A stretch of DNA of 64,000 bases from Synergistaceae bacterium (GCA_017443985.1 JAFSXR010000060.1:1-64000); one strand, 5' to 3'; positions 16,749-25,703 are shown, counted from the first letter of the stretch. The notes: generated by a model not told the origin, from the letters alone. Made by a program: numbers and translations.

Positions 16749-16777
16749 AAATTTTTTAGAAAGGCGGTAAAAGTTTT

Positions 16778-17461
16778 ATGGATTATTCAAAAAATTTGCT
16801 TTATTTTACAGGCAAAGGCAGTACTGGTTTAATGAGTTTTGGTGGAATTTTAGCACTCGGTGGAGTGATGTGTTTCGTCGGTGCTAATGGTTCACCTATT
16901 GCAGGATGTGTCTTTCTTGCATTAGGTATGTGGGCAGCCAGCGCAGGTATGCAAAAATGGCCTGTGAGCGATTCTGATTATGACAAAGCGGTCAAAGATT
17001 ATTTGTCAAATTTGAAGTCGATTGCGCTTGACAAACTCGGCGTTGATGAAAGCGAAGTCAGCGAAGTCGCTCCGATTATTTTGGGCGGCTACGAATTTGA
17101 AGGCGTTGACCGTGTCAGAAAAGGCGAAGACGGAAAGTGGCGCAGTAACATTTATAAAGTCGTTGCGCTTTTCTTTTCACCGCATGAACTTCACGGCTAC
17201 ACGATGAGATTCAATACGTTACGCGATGAAAAGACCGAAGGAACGGACGTTTATTTCTATCAGGACATAGTTTCTGCCTCGACTACATCATTAACAATCA
17301 AAACGACGGTTGATGGCAAGGAAATAACGGTCAATCCCGAAGCCTTTAAGCTCACAACAAAGGGCGGATCGTCTTTCACGGTCAACCTGTTAGACTCTGC
17401 ATACGGCCAGCAATCTGTCAAAGCCATGCGTGCATTGTTACGCGAAAAGAAACAGGCTTAA
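16778..17461 (+). CDS. two-TM membrane protein of unknown function
   Basis: Two adjacent membrane segments near the N-terminus (LMSFGGILALGGVMCFVGA and AGCVFLALGMWAASAGM), then a soluble domain of about 170 residues of mixed alpha/beta pattern. No named family recognised. It lies 29 nt behind the zinc-ribbon gene with GAAAGGCGG as ribosome site, so is probably cotranscribed with it and part of the same envelope-associated unit. Confidence 0.65.
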   Translation: MDYSKNLLYFTGKGSTGLMSFGGILALGGVMCFVGANGSPIAGCVFLALGMWAASAGMQKWPVSDSDYDKAVKDYLSNLKSIALDKLGVDESEVSEVAPIILGGYEFEGVDRVRKGEDGKWRSNIYKVVALFFSPHELHGYTMRFNTLRDEKTEGTDVYFYQDIVSASTTSLTIKTTVDGKEITVNPEAFKLTTKGGSSFTVNLLDSAYGQQSVKAMRALLREKKQA

Positions 17462-17508
17462 AAAAATCCCTAACTCCTCAAACTCTTCACTGCTTTTTCT
17501 GCTCCTCT

Positions 17509-17517
17509 TGTTATAAT
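17509..17517 (+). promoter_or_regulatory. extended -10 promoter before the coiled-coil gene
   Basis: TGTTATAAT, 43 nt before the ATG at 17561; gives the second half of the SPFH locus its own promoter. Confidence 0.5.
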
Positions 17518-17560
17518 TTTATAAAAAGAGAAAATAAATTTTAACAGGAGAAAAATTACC

Positions 17561-18364
17561 ATGCCCGACGAGTTAGACCCGACTACGGCGCGGCTTGTTT
17601 CAGAGTTAAGCGCGAGTATTCTGCCTACGCTTTCAAAGTCTCTGAACTCTGCCATACGCACCGAAGATTTTATAAATGCCATTGACCGTACTAACATGAT
17701 TTCGCAGGATTTAAGAAATCAAATAGAAAAATCAATACGTTCAGGAATTGATGACAACCGCGCAGCCCGAAGCATGATGATGCAGTCAATGCGCAACGTG
17801 TTCGATGAAATTTCATTGTTGAGAAAAACTCTTGATAAAGTTCCCGAAGCAATAGAGGCGGCAGTAAAAAGCAACGCGCCCGAAGATAATAACAGCACCG
17901 AAATTTTAACCGAACTGGCGCGGATTTCCGAGTTAATTAACGAGCTCATAACCGGCATAAGAATGTTCAGCGAAGTTTACGCGCAGGACAAAGAGCAAAA
18001 AAATTCTGAGGCCGTGAACGTAAGCTCATTCAGCGACGAGAACGCGACGAGGCTCGAAAAATTATTGAACTCATCATTGCCGGGACTTGAGGGACTTGTC
18101 AAAGCCCACGAGAAAGCGCAGAGCCATGAGCTTGAGGAATTTTCAAAAGAAATTTCAGCCCTTCATAAAGAAAACGACAAGACAATAATTTTTAAGATTA
18201 AAGAAGCAATCAGCGAAGAACTAGAAAAACATTCAGAAGAAATAATTTCGCGTTGCAATGAAGAAATAGAAGCACGCAGCGAAAAAAATTTATTTTTCTT
18301 GAAAATCGTTGCAGGAATTTCGGGCGCGTGTTTAATTTTATCGCTGATTAAAATTTTTATATAA
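17561..18364 (+). CDS. coiled-coil protein with C-terminal membrane anchor
   Basis: 267 residues, almost entirely helical with heptad-like spacing of hydrophobics and many Glu/Lys (HELEEFSKEISALHKEND; ISEELEKHSEEIISRCNEE), ending in a hydrophobic tail FFLKIVAGISGACLILSLI that should anchor it in the membrane. CAGGAG lies 11 nt before the ATG. No family recognised. Position in the SPFH locus suggests a scaffold or membrane-organising role, by inference only. Confidence 0.65.
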   Translation: MPDELDPTTARLVSELSASILPTLSKSLNSAIRTEDFINAIDRTNMISQDLRNQIEKSIRSGIDDNRAARSMMMQSMRNVFDEISLLRKTLDKVPEAIEAAVKSNAPEDNNSTEILTELARISELINELITGIRMFSEVYAQDKEQKNSEAVNVSSFSDENATRLEKLLNSSLPGLEGLVKAHEKAQSHELEEFSKEISALHKENDKTIIFKIKEAISEELEKHSEEIISRCNEEIEARSEKNLFFLKIVAGISGACLILSLIKIFI

Positions 18365-18382
18365 TGCTTGGGAGTGATAAAA

Positions 18383-18661
18383 ATGTCTTATGTAACTTTA
18401 AGTATTGATGATGAGTTAAAAGATGCCTCAGAGAAACTTTTTAATGAGCTTGGATTTAGTTTTTCATCAGTGATAAATGCGTTCCTGCGTCAGGCTGTCC
18501 GTGAGCAGGAAGTGTCCTTTAGATTGAAATTGAAAGAGCCTGAATTGAGGAGCTGGGCACTTACTGAAAAAATACTTGAAGACTCTGAAAATAACACAGG
18601 TATTCACGGACCGTTTTCAAGTTTTGAAGAATTGATGAGGGATATTCATGCTGAATCTTGA
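18383..18661 (+). CDS. DinJ/RelB-family antitoxin
   Basis: Ribbon-helix-helix antitoxin: MSYVTLSIDDELKDASEKLF then GFSFSSVINAFLRQAVRE, the DNA-binding fold of RelB/DinJ, with a C-terminal toxin-binding tail. ATG 18383 is preferred over the TTG at 18368 because GGGAG lies 8 nt upstream of 18383. Overlaps the toxin gene by 14 nt, the usual antitoxin-first arrangement. Expected to repress its own promoter together with the toxin. Confidence 0.88.
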   Translation: MSYVTLSIDDELKDASEKLFNELGFSFSSVINAFLRQAVREQEVSFRLKLKEPELRSWALTEKILEDSENNTGIHGPFSSFEELMRDIHAES

Positions 18662-18926
18662 ATACCAGACACAGTTCAAAAAAGATATGAAAACAATCAT
18701 AAAGAGAGGACTTGACATAAATTTATTAAAAAAAGTTGTTGACATGCTTCAAAATAGCGAAAAACTCCCTGAAGTTTATCGGTATCATCAATTATCTGGC
18801 CGTTGGAGCGGTTATAGGGATTGCCATATAAAAAGCGATTGGATTTTGATTTACGAGGTAATAGAAGAAGCTAACACGTTACGGCTTGTAAGAACCGGCT
18901 CACATTCGGATATTGGCCTTGCATGA
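18648..18926 (+). CDS. YafQ-family mRNA interferase toxin
   Basis: RelE-superfamily ribosome-dependent endoribonuclease. The C-terminal half HQLSGRWSGYRDCHIKSD followed by WILIYEV and VRTGSHSDIG matches YafQ, including the histidines and aspartate of its active site (H of HQLSG, H/D of CHIKSD, H of GSHSD). 92 aa is normal. Paired with the DinJ-like antitoxin immediately upstream and inserted in the SPFH locus. Confidence 0.88.
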   Translation: MLNLEYQTQFKKDMKTIIKRGLDINLLKKVVDMLQNSEKLPEVYRYHQLSGRWSGYRDCHIKSDWILIYEVIEEANTLRLVRTGSHSDIGLA

Positions 18927-18986
18927 AAGCAAATAGGCTGTGAAATATAATATAAAAATGTTAAATTGAAGGAGGAAAAATAAAAA

Positions 18987-20099
18987 ATGGCAATAATTCA
19001 AATTGTTCAATGGGACGATAAATTAAATTCAAATGACGTTCTAGCGTGGCGTTACGTTGACAGCAAAAACCTCGCAAAGAGCGACGAGCTTGGCAACTGG
19101 ACGCAGTTAATAGTCCGCGAAAATCAGGAGGCTATTTTATTCCGCGACGGTCAGGCGTTAGACTTATTCAGAGCAGGAAGGCACTCTTTATCGACTGATA
19201 ACATTCCTATGTTAAGACGGCTGATTAATATTCCGACGGGCGGCGAGAGTGCTTTCAAGGCTGGCATATGGTTCGTAAATAAAGTCAATGTTCTCGATAT
19301 TAAATGGGGAACTCCCACGCCGATTTTATTAAAAGACCCGGAGTATCAAATTCCGATTTATGTCCGCGCCTTCGGTCAGTTCGGTCTGCGCGTGAACGAG
19401 AGCAGGCAGTTTGTTTTGAAGCTCGCCGGAAATAAAACGGAACTCACACGCGGCGACATTGAAAATTATTTTAAGGGGTTAATTCTTTCTCGAATGGGCG
19501 ATATGATTTCAACCTACATAGCCCACAAAAAAATTAATATCTTCGAGATTAATTCATATCTTGAGGACATGTCGAACGAGGCCGTTGAAAAAATCCGTCC
19601 TGAGTTTATGAACTTCGGAATTGAACCGCTGAATTTTTATTTCGGCTCGGTGAACATAAACGACGAGGACGAGGGCATTAAAAAACTCAAAGCCGCAATG
19701 AGCGAACGGGCAAGCATGAACGTTATCGGCTATAACTATCAGCAGCAAAGATCCTTTGACGTTCTCGAAGCAGCAGCGAAAAACGAGGGCGGCTCTTCAT
19801 TAATCGGTGCAGGCGTCGGGCTCGGCGCAGGAATGGGAATGGCCGGGCCTATCGGTCAAATGGCCGCGCAGATGAACACATACATAAATCCGCAGGCTCA
19901 AGCCCAGCAGCCCTCGCAGCCTGTTGCCTCTTCAACTACAACTCCTAACTCATCTATCTGTCCCAACTGCGGTCAGCCTGTTATTAACGGTGCTAAATTC
20001 TGTCCCAACTGCGGAGCGAGATTAGCGTGTCCGAACTGCGGAAATGCTTTGATACCCGGCGCAAAATTCTGCCCGAACTGCGGAAATAAAATAGCCTAA
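18987..20099 (+). CDS. SPFH-domain (virion-core-like, YdjI-type) protein with C-terminal zinc ribbons
   Basis: Residues about 30-230 form an SPFH/band-7 domain of the YdjI subgroup (LIVRENQEAILFRDGQALD, DPEYQIPIYVRAFGQFGLRV). A Gly/Ala-rich linker (GAGVGLGAGMGMAGP) and a Gln/Pro/Thr stretch lead to tandem zinc ribbons at the C-terminus (CPNCGQPV, CPNCGARL, CPNCGNAL, CPNCGNKI). SPFH proteins oligomerise on membranes. GGAGG lies 9-10 nt before the ATG. Neighbours are zinc-ribbon, TM and coiled-coil proteins and NudC. Confidence 0.85.
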   Translation: MAIIQIVQWDDKLNSNDVLAWRYVDSKNLAKSDELGNWTQLIVRENQEAILFRDGQALDLFRAGRHSLSTDNIPMLRRLINIPTGGESAFKAGIWFVNKVNVLDIKWGTPTPILLKDPEYQIPIYVRAFGQFGLRVNESRQFVLKLAGNKTELTRGDIENYFKGLILSRMGDMISTYIAHKKINIFEINSYLEDMSNEAVEKIRPEFMNFGIEPLNFYFGSVNINDEDEGIKKLKAAMSERASMNVIGYNYQQQRSFDVLEAAAKNEGGSSLIGAGVGLGAGMGMAGPIGQMAAQMNTYINPQAQAQQPSQPVASSTTTPNSSICPNCGQPVINGAKFCPNCGARLACPNCGNALIPGAKFCPNCGNKIA

Positions 20100-20104
20100 G
20101 AGCC

Positions 20105-20866
20105 ATGTTAATTTTTTGCAAGGATAAAATATTAGTTAAAGATGCCTCGTTTGATTTTGACGAGAATTATATTCTTGAACGAGGCAATATAAACATCATC
20201 AACACGTCAAAAAATCTTCCTGACATATGGCAGACTATGCCTTCATGGGCTGACGTTGACATGATTGAAAGTTTCCTGCGCGGCGAGAAGCTTATCTCAA
20301 TCCGCGAAATGTTAGGCTTATGCAGCGACGAGGGCAAAGCCGTAATCAGCAAAGCATGGCAGTTCCGTAACTGGTTCAAGAATATTTTTTACTGTTCTCA
20401 CTGCGGAGGGAGGCTCTCACCGAGCGAAAAGGACTTCGGCAGAATTTGCGACGACTGCGGAACGGAATTTTACGCCCCGATGTCTCCGGCAGTAATAACG
20501 GCGGTCGAAAAGCACGGAAAATTACTGCTCGCTCACAACGTCGCATGGAATAACGACAGGTACAGCATAATAGCAGGCTTCGTTGAGCCCGGCGAAAGAC
20601 TCGAGGACGCTGTAAGGCGCGAAATACGCGAAGAAGTTTCAATCGAGGTCAAAAATATAAAATACTTCGGCTCGCAGACTTGGCCGTTCCCTAATTCGTT
20701 AATGCTGGGCTTCACGGCTGAATACGACAGCGGAGAAGTAAAGCCCGACGGTGCAGAAATATCACACGCTGATTTCTTTACGCCTTATGAAATCCGCAAC
20801 ATGAACATTCCCGACAGTGCAAGCATAGCGCGCAAATTGATAGATAATTTTCTCGACACGCATTAA
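20105..20866 (+). CDS. nudC: NudC-type NAD(H) pyrophosphatase / RNA de-NADding Nudix hydrolase
   Basis: Hydrolyses the pyrophosphate of NADH and, in the known NudC, removes NAD caps from RNA. A four-Cys zinc ribbon (C97, C100, C115, C118) precedes a full Nudix box at 158-180 (GFVEPGERLEDAV, REIREEV). The NudC-specific motif SQTWPFPNS is at 190-198 (family SQPWPFPxS, with Thr for Pro). 253 aa is normal. It starts 5 nt after the SPFH gene and is the last gene of that locus. Confidence 0.92.
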   Translation: MLIFCKDKILVKDASFDFDENYILERGNINIINTSKNLPDIWQTMPSWADVDMIESFLRGEKLISIREMLGLCSDEGKAVISKAWQFRNWFKNIFYCSHCGGRLSPSEKDFGRICDDCGTEFYAPMSPAVITAVEKHGKLLLAHNVAWNNDRYSIIAGFVEPGERLEDAVRREIREEVSIEVKNIKYFGSQTWPFPNSLMLGFTAEYDSGEVKPDGAEISHADFFTPYEIRNMNIPDSASIARKLIDNFLDTH

Positions 20867-20872
20867 ATTTTG

Positions 20873-20881
20873 TGCTATATT
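20873..20881 (+). promoter_or_regulatory. infC: extended -10 promoter of infC operon
   Basis: TGCTATATT just past nudC; transcription from about 20888 gives a leader of about 155 nt carrying the attenuator below. Confidence 0.5.
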
Positions 20882-20887
20882 TTCGCG

Positions 20888-21044
20888 TGGCTCTCCCGAT
20901 CGGTTTTCGTACTGACGGGGTAAATCAAGAAGCTAAATCACTCTGAATCTATACATACGCATATAACGTCAGGGTAGCTTGATTAGGGCCGCCCTGATTT
21001 TTTTATGCATCGCTGCGGCAGAAGAATGAAAAGGAGGAGAAATA
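20888..21044 (+). promoter_or_regulatory. infC-rpmI-rplT leader with attenuator and possible pseudoknot (L20-leader-like)
   Basis: CTGACG (20912-20917) can pair with CGTCAG (20967-20972), and AATCAAG (20923-20929) with CTTGATT (20978-20984); in this order the two stems form an H-type pseudoknot. TCAGGG (20969-20974) can instead pair with CCCTGA (20992-20997), followed by seven T: an intrinsic terminator that competes with the first stem. This is the arrangement expected for L20-mediated attenuation in front of infC-rpmI-rplT. Confidence 0.65.
20969..21005 (+). terminator. attenuator hairpin in infC leader
   Basis: TCAGGG/CCCTGA stem followed by a T tract, 40 nt before the infC start; exclusive with the antiterminator stem at 20912-20972. 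Confidence 0.6.
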
Positions 21045-21569
21045 TTGCCCGGCAACGAAGAAAACGCCCCGCGCGTTAATTATGAAATAACTTCACCGCA
21101 AGTTTTATTAGTTGATGAAAACGGGGTTAAGGTGGGTATCACCAGCACTAACGAAGCCATTAATATGGCACATGAACAGAACCTCGACTTAGTTGAGGTT
21201 GCTCCGATGGCACAGCCTCCCGTGTGCAGGATTATGGATTACGGGAAGTACCGCTATCAGTTACAAAAGAAAGAAAAGGACGCACGCAAGAAGCAGAAAG
21301 TTCAAGCCCTGAAGGAAATCAAAATGCGCCCGAAAATTGACGAGCACGATTTTGATTTTAAGACGAAGGCCGTGAGGACTTTTTTAGAGAGCGGACACAG
21401 AGTAAAAGTCTCGGTGTTTTTCAGAGGCCGCGAGATGTCTTTTCTTGAGAGAGGCGAGGAAGTATTGAACCGCGTCATGGCAGAGTGCGAGGACGTTGGA
21501 AAATGCGAGTCCAAGCCCATGATGGAAGGGCGTTACATGAGGCTTCTATTAACACCGCTAAAGAGTTAA
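21045..21569 (+). CDS. infC: translation initiation factor IF-3
   Basis: Prevents premature 50S joining and proofreads the start codon. N-domain ITSPQVLLVDENGVKVG and the linker-C domain (KEIKMRPKIDEHDFDFK, VKVSVFFRGREMSF) are typical; 174 aa. The start is a TTG at 21045, 7 nt after GGAGG; no ATG is nearby. A non-ATG start is characteristic of infC, where IF-3 discriminates against it and so limits its own synthesis. First gene of infC-rpmI-rplT-pheST. Confidence 0.97.
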   Translation: MPGNEENAPRVNYEITSPQVLLVDENGVKVGITSTNEAINMAHEQNLDLVEVAPMAQPPVCRIMDYGKYRYQLQKKEKDARKKQKVQALKEIKMRPKIDEHDFDFKTKAVRTFLESGHRVKVSVFFRGREMSFLERGEEVLNRVMAECEDVGKCESKPMMEGRYMRLLLTPLKS

Positions 21570-21597
21570 AAATCTTGAAAGGAGAAAAAATTTTCAA

Positions 21598-21801
21598 ATG
21601 GCAAAGCAGAAATTAAAATCACACAGCGGCGCAAAGAAAAGATTTTTCAAAACCGCTTCGGGCAAATTCGCGTATCGCAAGTGCAGCAGGTCGCATATTC
21701 TTGTTCACAAGAAGCCGTCAAGAATGCGCAGACTTAAAGAAACAGGCTACGTAACGGAAACTTTAACCGAGCAGATGAGACATTTGCTCCCCTATGATTA
21801 A
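21598..21801 (+). CDS. rpmI: 50S ribosomal protein L35
   Basis: 67-aa basic protein starting MAKQKLKSHSGAKKRFFKT, with the RSHILVHKK segment of L35. GAAAGGAG upstream. Between infC and rplT as in nearly all bacteria. Confidence 0.97.
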   Translation: MAKQKLKSHSGAKKRFFKTASGKFAYRKCSRSHILVHKKPSRMRRLKETGYVTETLTEQMRHLLPYD

Positions 21802-21825
21802 TTATTTTGAAAGGAGTATTAAATC

Positions 21826-22176
21826 ATGAGAGTTAAAGGCGCATCAGCAAGCGACAAGAAACGCGAGAAACTATTTAAGATTACAAAAGGCTACTGGGGA
21901 CAGCGCAAAAACGTTTACCGCAGGGCGCGTGAGGCATTTTTAGCGGCACTGTCAAGAGCATACGTCGACCGCAAACGCAAGAAGCGCGACTTCCGCAGAT
22001 TATGGATCACCCGTATCAGCGCGGCCGTCAGAGCTGAAGGAATGAGCTACAGCGTATTCATGAACGGTCTGAAAAAAGCCGGAATTAATATGAACAGAAA
22101 GATGCTTTCAGAGCTTGCCATTCATGACGCAAACGCATTCAGAGAGCTTGTCGAAAAGGCGAAGGCTGTGAAATAA
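21826..22176 (+). CDS. rplT: 50S ribosomal protein L20
   Basis: 116 aa, MRVKGASASDKKREKLFK, KGYWGQRKNVYRRAREA and RRLWITRISAAVRAEGMSYS are family hallmarks. Early assembly protein of the 50S subunit and the likely effector of the leader attenuator. Its stop shares bases with the pheS ATG (TAATG). Confidence 0.97.
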   Translation: MRVKGASASDKKREKLFKITKGYWGQRKNVYRRAREAFLAALSRAYVDRKRKKRDFRRLWITRISAAVRAEGMSYSVFMNGLKKAGINMNRKMLSELAIHDANAFRELVEKAKAVK

Positions 22177-23255
22177 TGCCCGAACTGGAAGGATTAAATA
22201 TTAATGCCGTAAAAGAAAATTTCAACGCGGCGTTAAAAGCAGTTACAAATTTAGCAGGACTTGATGATTTACGTGTAAGATTTACCGGTAAGAAGGGAGA
22301 TCTTACACTTTTATTAAGATCGCTTGGAAAACTTCCTGCCGAGCTACGAAAAGAAGCCGGCCTCGAATTAAATAAATTACGAGATGAAATTGAAAATAAG
22401 ATTGAGTTAGCACGTCAAAAAATCCGCGACGCTGAAAACGAAAAGAAAGAAATCGATGAGCGCATTGACGTAACACTGCCTGAAAAGGGACGCACCGCCG
22501 GAGCCTTTCACCCCGTAATGCAGACCATGCACGAGATAGTTAATATAATGCAGGGCTTGGGCTATTCAGTCGCAACAGGGCCGGAAAAAGAAGAAGAATT
22601 TTATAATTTCGAGTGTCTCAATGTTCCCTCATGGCACCCGGCCCGCGACATGCAGGACACTTTTTATTTTCCTGACGGAACTTTATTACGAACTCATACA
22701 TCGCCCGTGCAGATTCGTTCCATGCTGAAATACGGTGCGCCGCTTAGAATAATTTGTCCCGGAAAAGTTTACAGGCGCGACAACGACACGACACACTCTC
22801 CGATGTTTAATCAAATGGAGGGGTTATTGATCGATAAAAATGTCCCCTTCAGCGTCATGAAAGGCACAATGTCGGAAATGTTAAACGCCTTCTTCGGACG
22901 CAGTCTGAAATACAGATTTCGCGCAAGCTATTTCCCTTTCACCGAGCCTTCAATGGAGCTTGATATAGAGTGCGTAGAGTGTTCAGGGCATGACGAACAC
23001 TGCCGCGTATGTCATGGAACGGGCTGGCTTGAAGTCGTGGGAATGGGTATGGTACATCCGAACGTAATACGTGCCGGGAAGATTGACCCGGAAATTTATA
23101 ACGGCTTTGCTTTTGGTATCGGCCTTGACCGCATGGCGATGCTTAAATATGGAATTTCGGATTTAAGATTATTATTTGACGGCAATATTTCTTATTTCAT
23201 GTCGGGCTTTAATTCAGGTAAGAGTGAGGAGGCAGGAGGTAGTAAGTCATGTTAG
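22176..23255 (+). CDS. pheS: phenylalanine--tRNA ligase alpha subunit
   Basis: Catalytic subunit of the (alpha-beta)2 enzyme. N-terminal coiled coil (about 1-90), then class II motifs: motif 2 around RIICPGKVYRRDNDTTHSP and motif 3 GIGLDRMAMLKYG. The Zn-like CVECSGHDEHCRVCHG insertion (about 268-283) is seen in some PheS. The last ten residues (SGKSEEAGGSKSC) are encoded by a degenerate heptad array, which extends the C-terminus beyond the normal end. Overlaps pheT by 7 nt. Confidence 0.96.
   Translation: MPELEGLNINAVKENFNAALKAVTNLAGLDDLRVRFTGKKGDLTLLLRSLGKLPAELRKEAGLELNKLRDEIENKIELARQKIRDAENEKKEIDERIDVTLPEKGRTAGAFHPVMQTMHEIVNIMQGLGYSVATGPEKEEEFYNFECLNVPSWHPARDMQDTFYFPDGTLLRTHTSPVQIRSMLKYGAPLRIICPGKVYRRDNDTTHSPMFNQMEGLLIDKNVPFSVMKGTMSEMLNAFFGRSLKYRFRASYFPFTEPSMELDIECVECSGHDEHCRVCHGTGWLEVVGMGMVHPNVIRAGKIDPEIYNGFAFGIGLDRMAMLKYGISDLRLLFDGNISYFMSGFNSGKSEEAGGSKSC
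23219..23246. repeat. degenerate heptad array at 3' end of pheS, locus 4
   Basis: GTAAGAG TGAGGAG GCAGGAG GTAGTAAG; provides the pheS C-terminal codons and the ribosome-binding region of pheT. Confidence 0.6.
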
Positions 23256-25657
23256 TTTCATGGGAATTATTAAAAAATTTCATTGACATTGAGCCTTTAG
23301 ATTTAACTCCCGAAGCACTTGCCGAGCGTTTAACTTTTTCAGGAGCTGAAGTCGAGGGAATTACATACACCGCCGGCAAAATAAAGGGCGTTGTCGCGGC
23401 ACGCATTGACGCTCTTGAACCTCACCCGACCGAGAAAAAATATTTAGTCGCTCATCTTAATACGGGCACCGGCGAACATGTCTGCGTTACAAGCGCGACG
23501 AACGTCAAGAAAGGCGATTTAGTTTTTTATGCGGGAGCCGGAGCAGTCCTGCCAAACGGAATGGAACTCGGCACGAGAGATTTTCACGGCGTAGAGAGTT
23601 TCGGAATGATGTTATCAGCCGAAGAGCTTGGCCTTCATGATGTCGATGATCCGTCAGGGCTTTTAATTCTGCCTACTGACGCTAGGCCGGGCGACAAAGC
23701 CGAAAATTTATATCATATAGGCGACGTTATTTTAGATGTCTCGATAACTCCTAATCGCGGCGATTTATTAAGCATTCTGGGAATGGCACGAGAGATTAAA
23801 GGCTTATATCCTAAGTCAGTATTAAACACTCCCGAATGGCTCACCCCCTTAAAACAAGATAAAGAATGGCCCGAAGAGTTCGGAAATATATCGCTTCCTG
23901 ACAAGGGCTGCTTGTGTTACCGTCTTGGCCTCGCGACTGGCGCAAAAATGGCTCCGTCTCCGCTTACGATAAAAATTGACTTGGCCCACTTGGGAATGAG
24001 GCCGATTATTAACGCCGTTGACGTTACTAATTACGTTATGATGATGCTGGGACAGCCTCTGCACGCCTTTGACTTAAATACTTTGCCTGCGCGTGAAATT
24101 ACCGTGAGAGCGGCTCATGAAAATGAAAAAATGATGACGCTTGACGGCAAAGAGAGATTATTAACAGAGAAGGACATGTTAATAACGAGCGGCGGAGAGG
24201 CCATAGCCTTAGCAGGCGTTATGGGCGGAGAGCAGACAGGCATTAATGACGACACAAGCACAATAGTTATAGAGAGCGCGTGCTTCTCGCCGATCAGGGT
24301 CGGCCATACCTCAAGAAGATTAGGGATAAATTCAGAGGCCGCTTTCAGATTTTCAAGAACTGTTGACCCGAATTTAAGCAGGACGGCTTTGCTTGCCGCT
24401 ACGAATTTAATTAAAGAATGGTGCGGAGCTGAAGTCGATTACAGGCCGTTATTTGCTGAGAATGAAATCAGCGAGCCCAAGCCCGTTAAATTAACGCGCA
24501 AAAAATTATCGACTTATTTATCGTGGGACAACATGAGCGAGGCCGAGAAAATTCTTGACGGCTTCGGAATTAAATATATTAAGGGCAATAATGACGAAAA
24601 AATATTCATGCCTCCGACTTCGCGCCCTGATATTACGATTGAGGAAGATTTAATCGAAGAAGTAGGACGCTTCATAGGCTACAACGATGTCGCTGAAAAG
24701 TTGCCCGGAGAACTTCCGAGACGCGCCGATATAGGAATGGGCATGGAGCTTTCAGGCTTCGTGAGAAATTCTTTAATCGCACGCGGATATACTGAAGTCG
24801 TTACGTATAGCTTTTTGCCCGAAGATTTCCCGGAGAAATTGAGGCTCTCAAGCGATGACGTTCGGGCAAAGCCGCTGAAAATCGCCAACCCTATAAGCCG
24901 CGACCAGATGGCAATGAGAACAACCCTACTGCCCGGACTTTTAACAGGATTGAAGACGGCTATAACTTCAGGCTGGCGCGACCCCGTGAGGATTTTTGAG
25001 CAGGGAAAAATATTTTTATTTGACAACACCGAAATTGAACACGTCGCAGGAATTTTATTTAACGGTGCCGATACTCGTTCGCCGTTCGATAACAGAGCCG
25101 AGAATTTTTATAATATTAAAGCCGACGTTGAAGCGTTGATAATGTCGCGTGGGTTTGTTCCCGTTTTCAAAGCAGGCCAAGAGCCCTTTACCCACGCAGG
25201 ACAGACCGCAGATATTTTCGTGAATAAAAATAAAATCGGTTTTGTTGCGCGGTTGAAGCCGGCTATAGAGCAGGAACTTGACGCTAGCGGCGTATATGCC
25301 TTTGAGATTGATTTAACACTGCTAGCGAATAAGAACAAGCCTGTTTTCACACCGTCGAGTCAATTCCCTGCATCGTTCCGCGATATTTCGCTCTTAGTGT
25401 CGATTGACAGGAGCAATGACGAAGTTATGAAGGACATTAGCGCTTCAGTCAGCGAGGCCGCAGGAAATGAACTGACGCTCGAAAAATTGAGGCTCTTTGA
25501 TATTTATGAAGGTAAAGGTATTCCCGAAGGCTTTAGGAGCCTTGCGTATTCTTTGGCTTACCGTTCGCACGATAGGACGCTGAAAGACGAGGAAGTCGAG
25601 CAGGTTCATAACAACGTCCGCGAGAGTCTGAAGAGAAAAGGCTACGTTATCCGCTAA
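23249..25657 (+). CDS. pheT: phenylalanine--tRNA ligase beta subunit
   Basis: Domains in order: tRNA-binding EMAP-like domain (KGVVAARIDALEPHPTEKK, about 42-155), B3/B4 editing domain (about 210-390, with INAVDVTNYVMMMLGQPLHAFD), B5 (KLTRKKLSTYLSW), catalytic-like fold, and C-terminal ferredoxin-like anticodon domain (SSQFPASFRDISLLVS). 802 aa is typical. Translationally coupled to pheS by the 7-nt overlap. Confidence 0.97.
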   Translation: MLVSWELLKNFIDIEPLDLTPEALAERLTFSGAEVEGITYTAGKIKGVVAARIDALEPHPTEKKYLVAHLNTGTGEHVCVTSATNVKKGDLVFYAGAGAVLPNGMELGTRDFHGVESFGMMLSAEELGLHDVDDPSGLLILPTDARPGDKAENLYHIGDVILDVSITPNRGDLLSILGMAREIKGLYPKSVLNTPEWLTPLKQDKEWPEEFGNISLPDKGCLCYRLGLATGAKMAPSPLTIKIDLAHLGMRPIINAVDVTNYVMMMLGQPLHAFDLNTLPAREITVRAAHENEKMMTLDGKERLLTEKDMLITSGGEAIALAGVMGGEQTGINDDTSTIVIESACFSPIRVGHTSRRLGINSEAAFRFSRTVDPNLSRTALLAATNLIKEWCGAEVDYRPLFAENEISEPKPVKLTRKKLSTYLSWDNMSEAEKILDGFGIKYIKGNNDEKIFMPPTSRPDITIEEDLIEEVGRFIGYNDVAEKLPGELPRRADIGMGMELSGFVRNSLIARGYTEVVTYSFLPEDFPEKLRLSSDDVRAKPLKIANPISRDQMAMRTTLLPGLLTGLKTAITSGWRDPVRIFEQGKIFLFDNTEIEHVAGILFNGADTRSPFDNRAENFYNIKADVEALIMSRGFVPVFKAGQEPFTHAGQTADIFVNKNKIGFVARLKPAIEQELDASGVYAFEIDLTLLANKNKPVFTPSSQFPASFRDISLLVSIDRSNDEVMKDISASVSEAAGNELTLEKLRLFDIYEGKGIPEGFRSLAYSLAYRSHDRTLKDEEVEQVHNNVRESLKRKGYVIR

Positions 25658-25666
25658 AATTAAGAG

Positions 25667-25703
25667 TAGTCCCTCCGCAGTACGCAGAGGGGCTAAAATT
25701 TTG
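25667..25703 (+). terminator. terminator after pheT
   Basis: TAGTCCCTC (25667-25675) pairs with GAGGGGCTA (25687-25695), one G-U, followed by AAAATTTT. It is just past the pheT stop and overlaps the 3' end of the convergent small membrane protein gene, so may act both ways. Confidence 0.75.
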
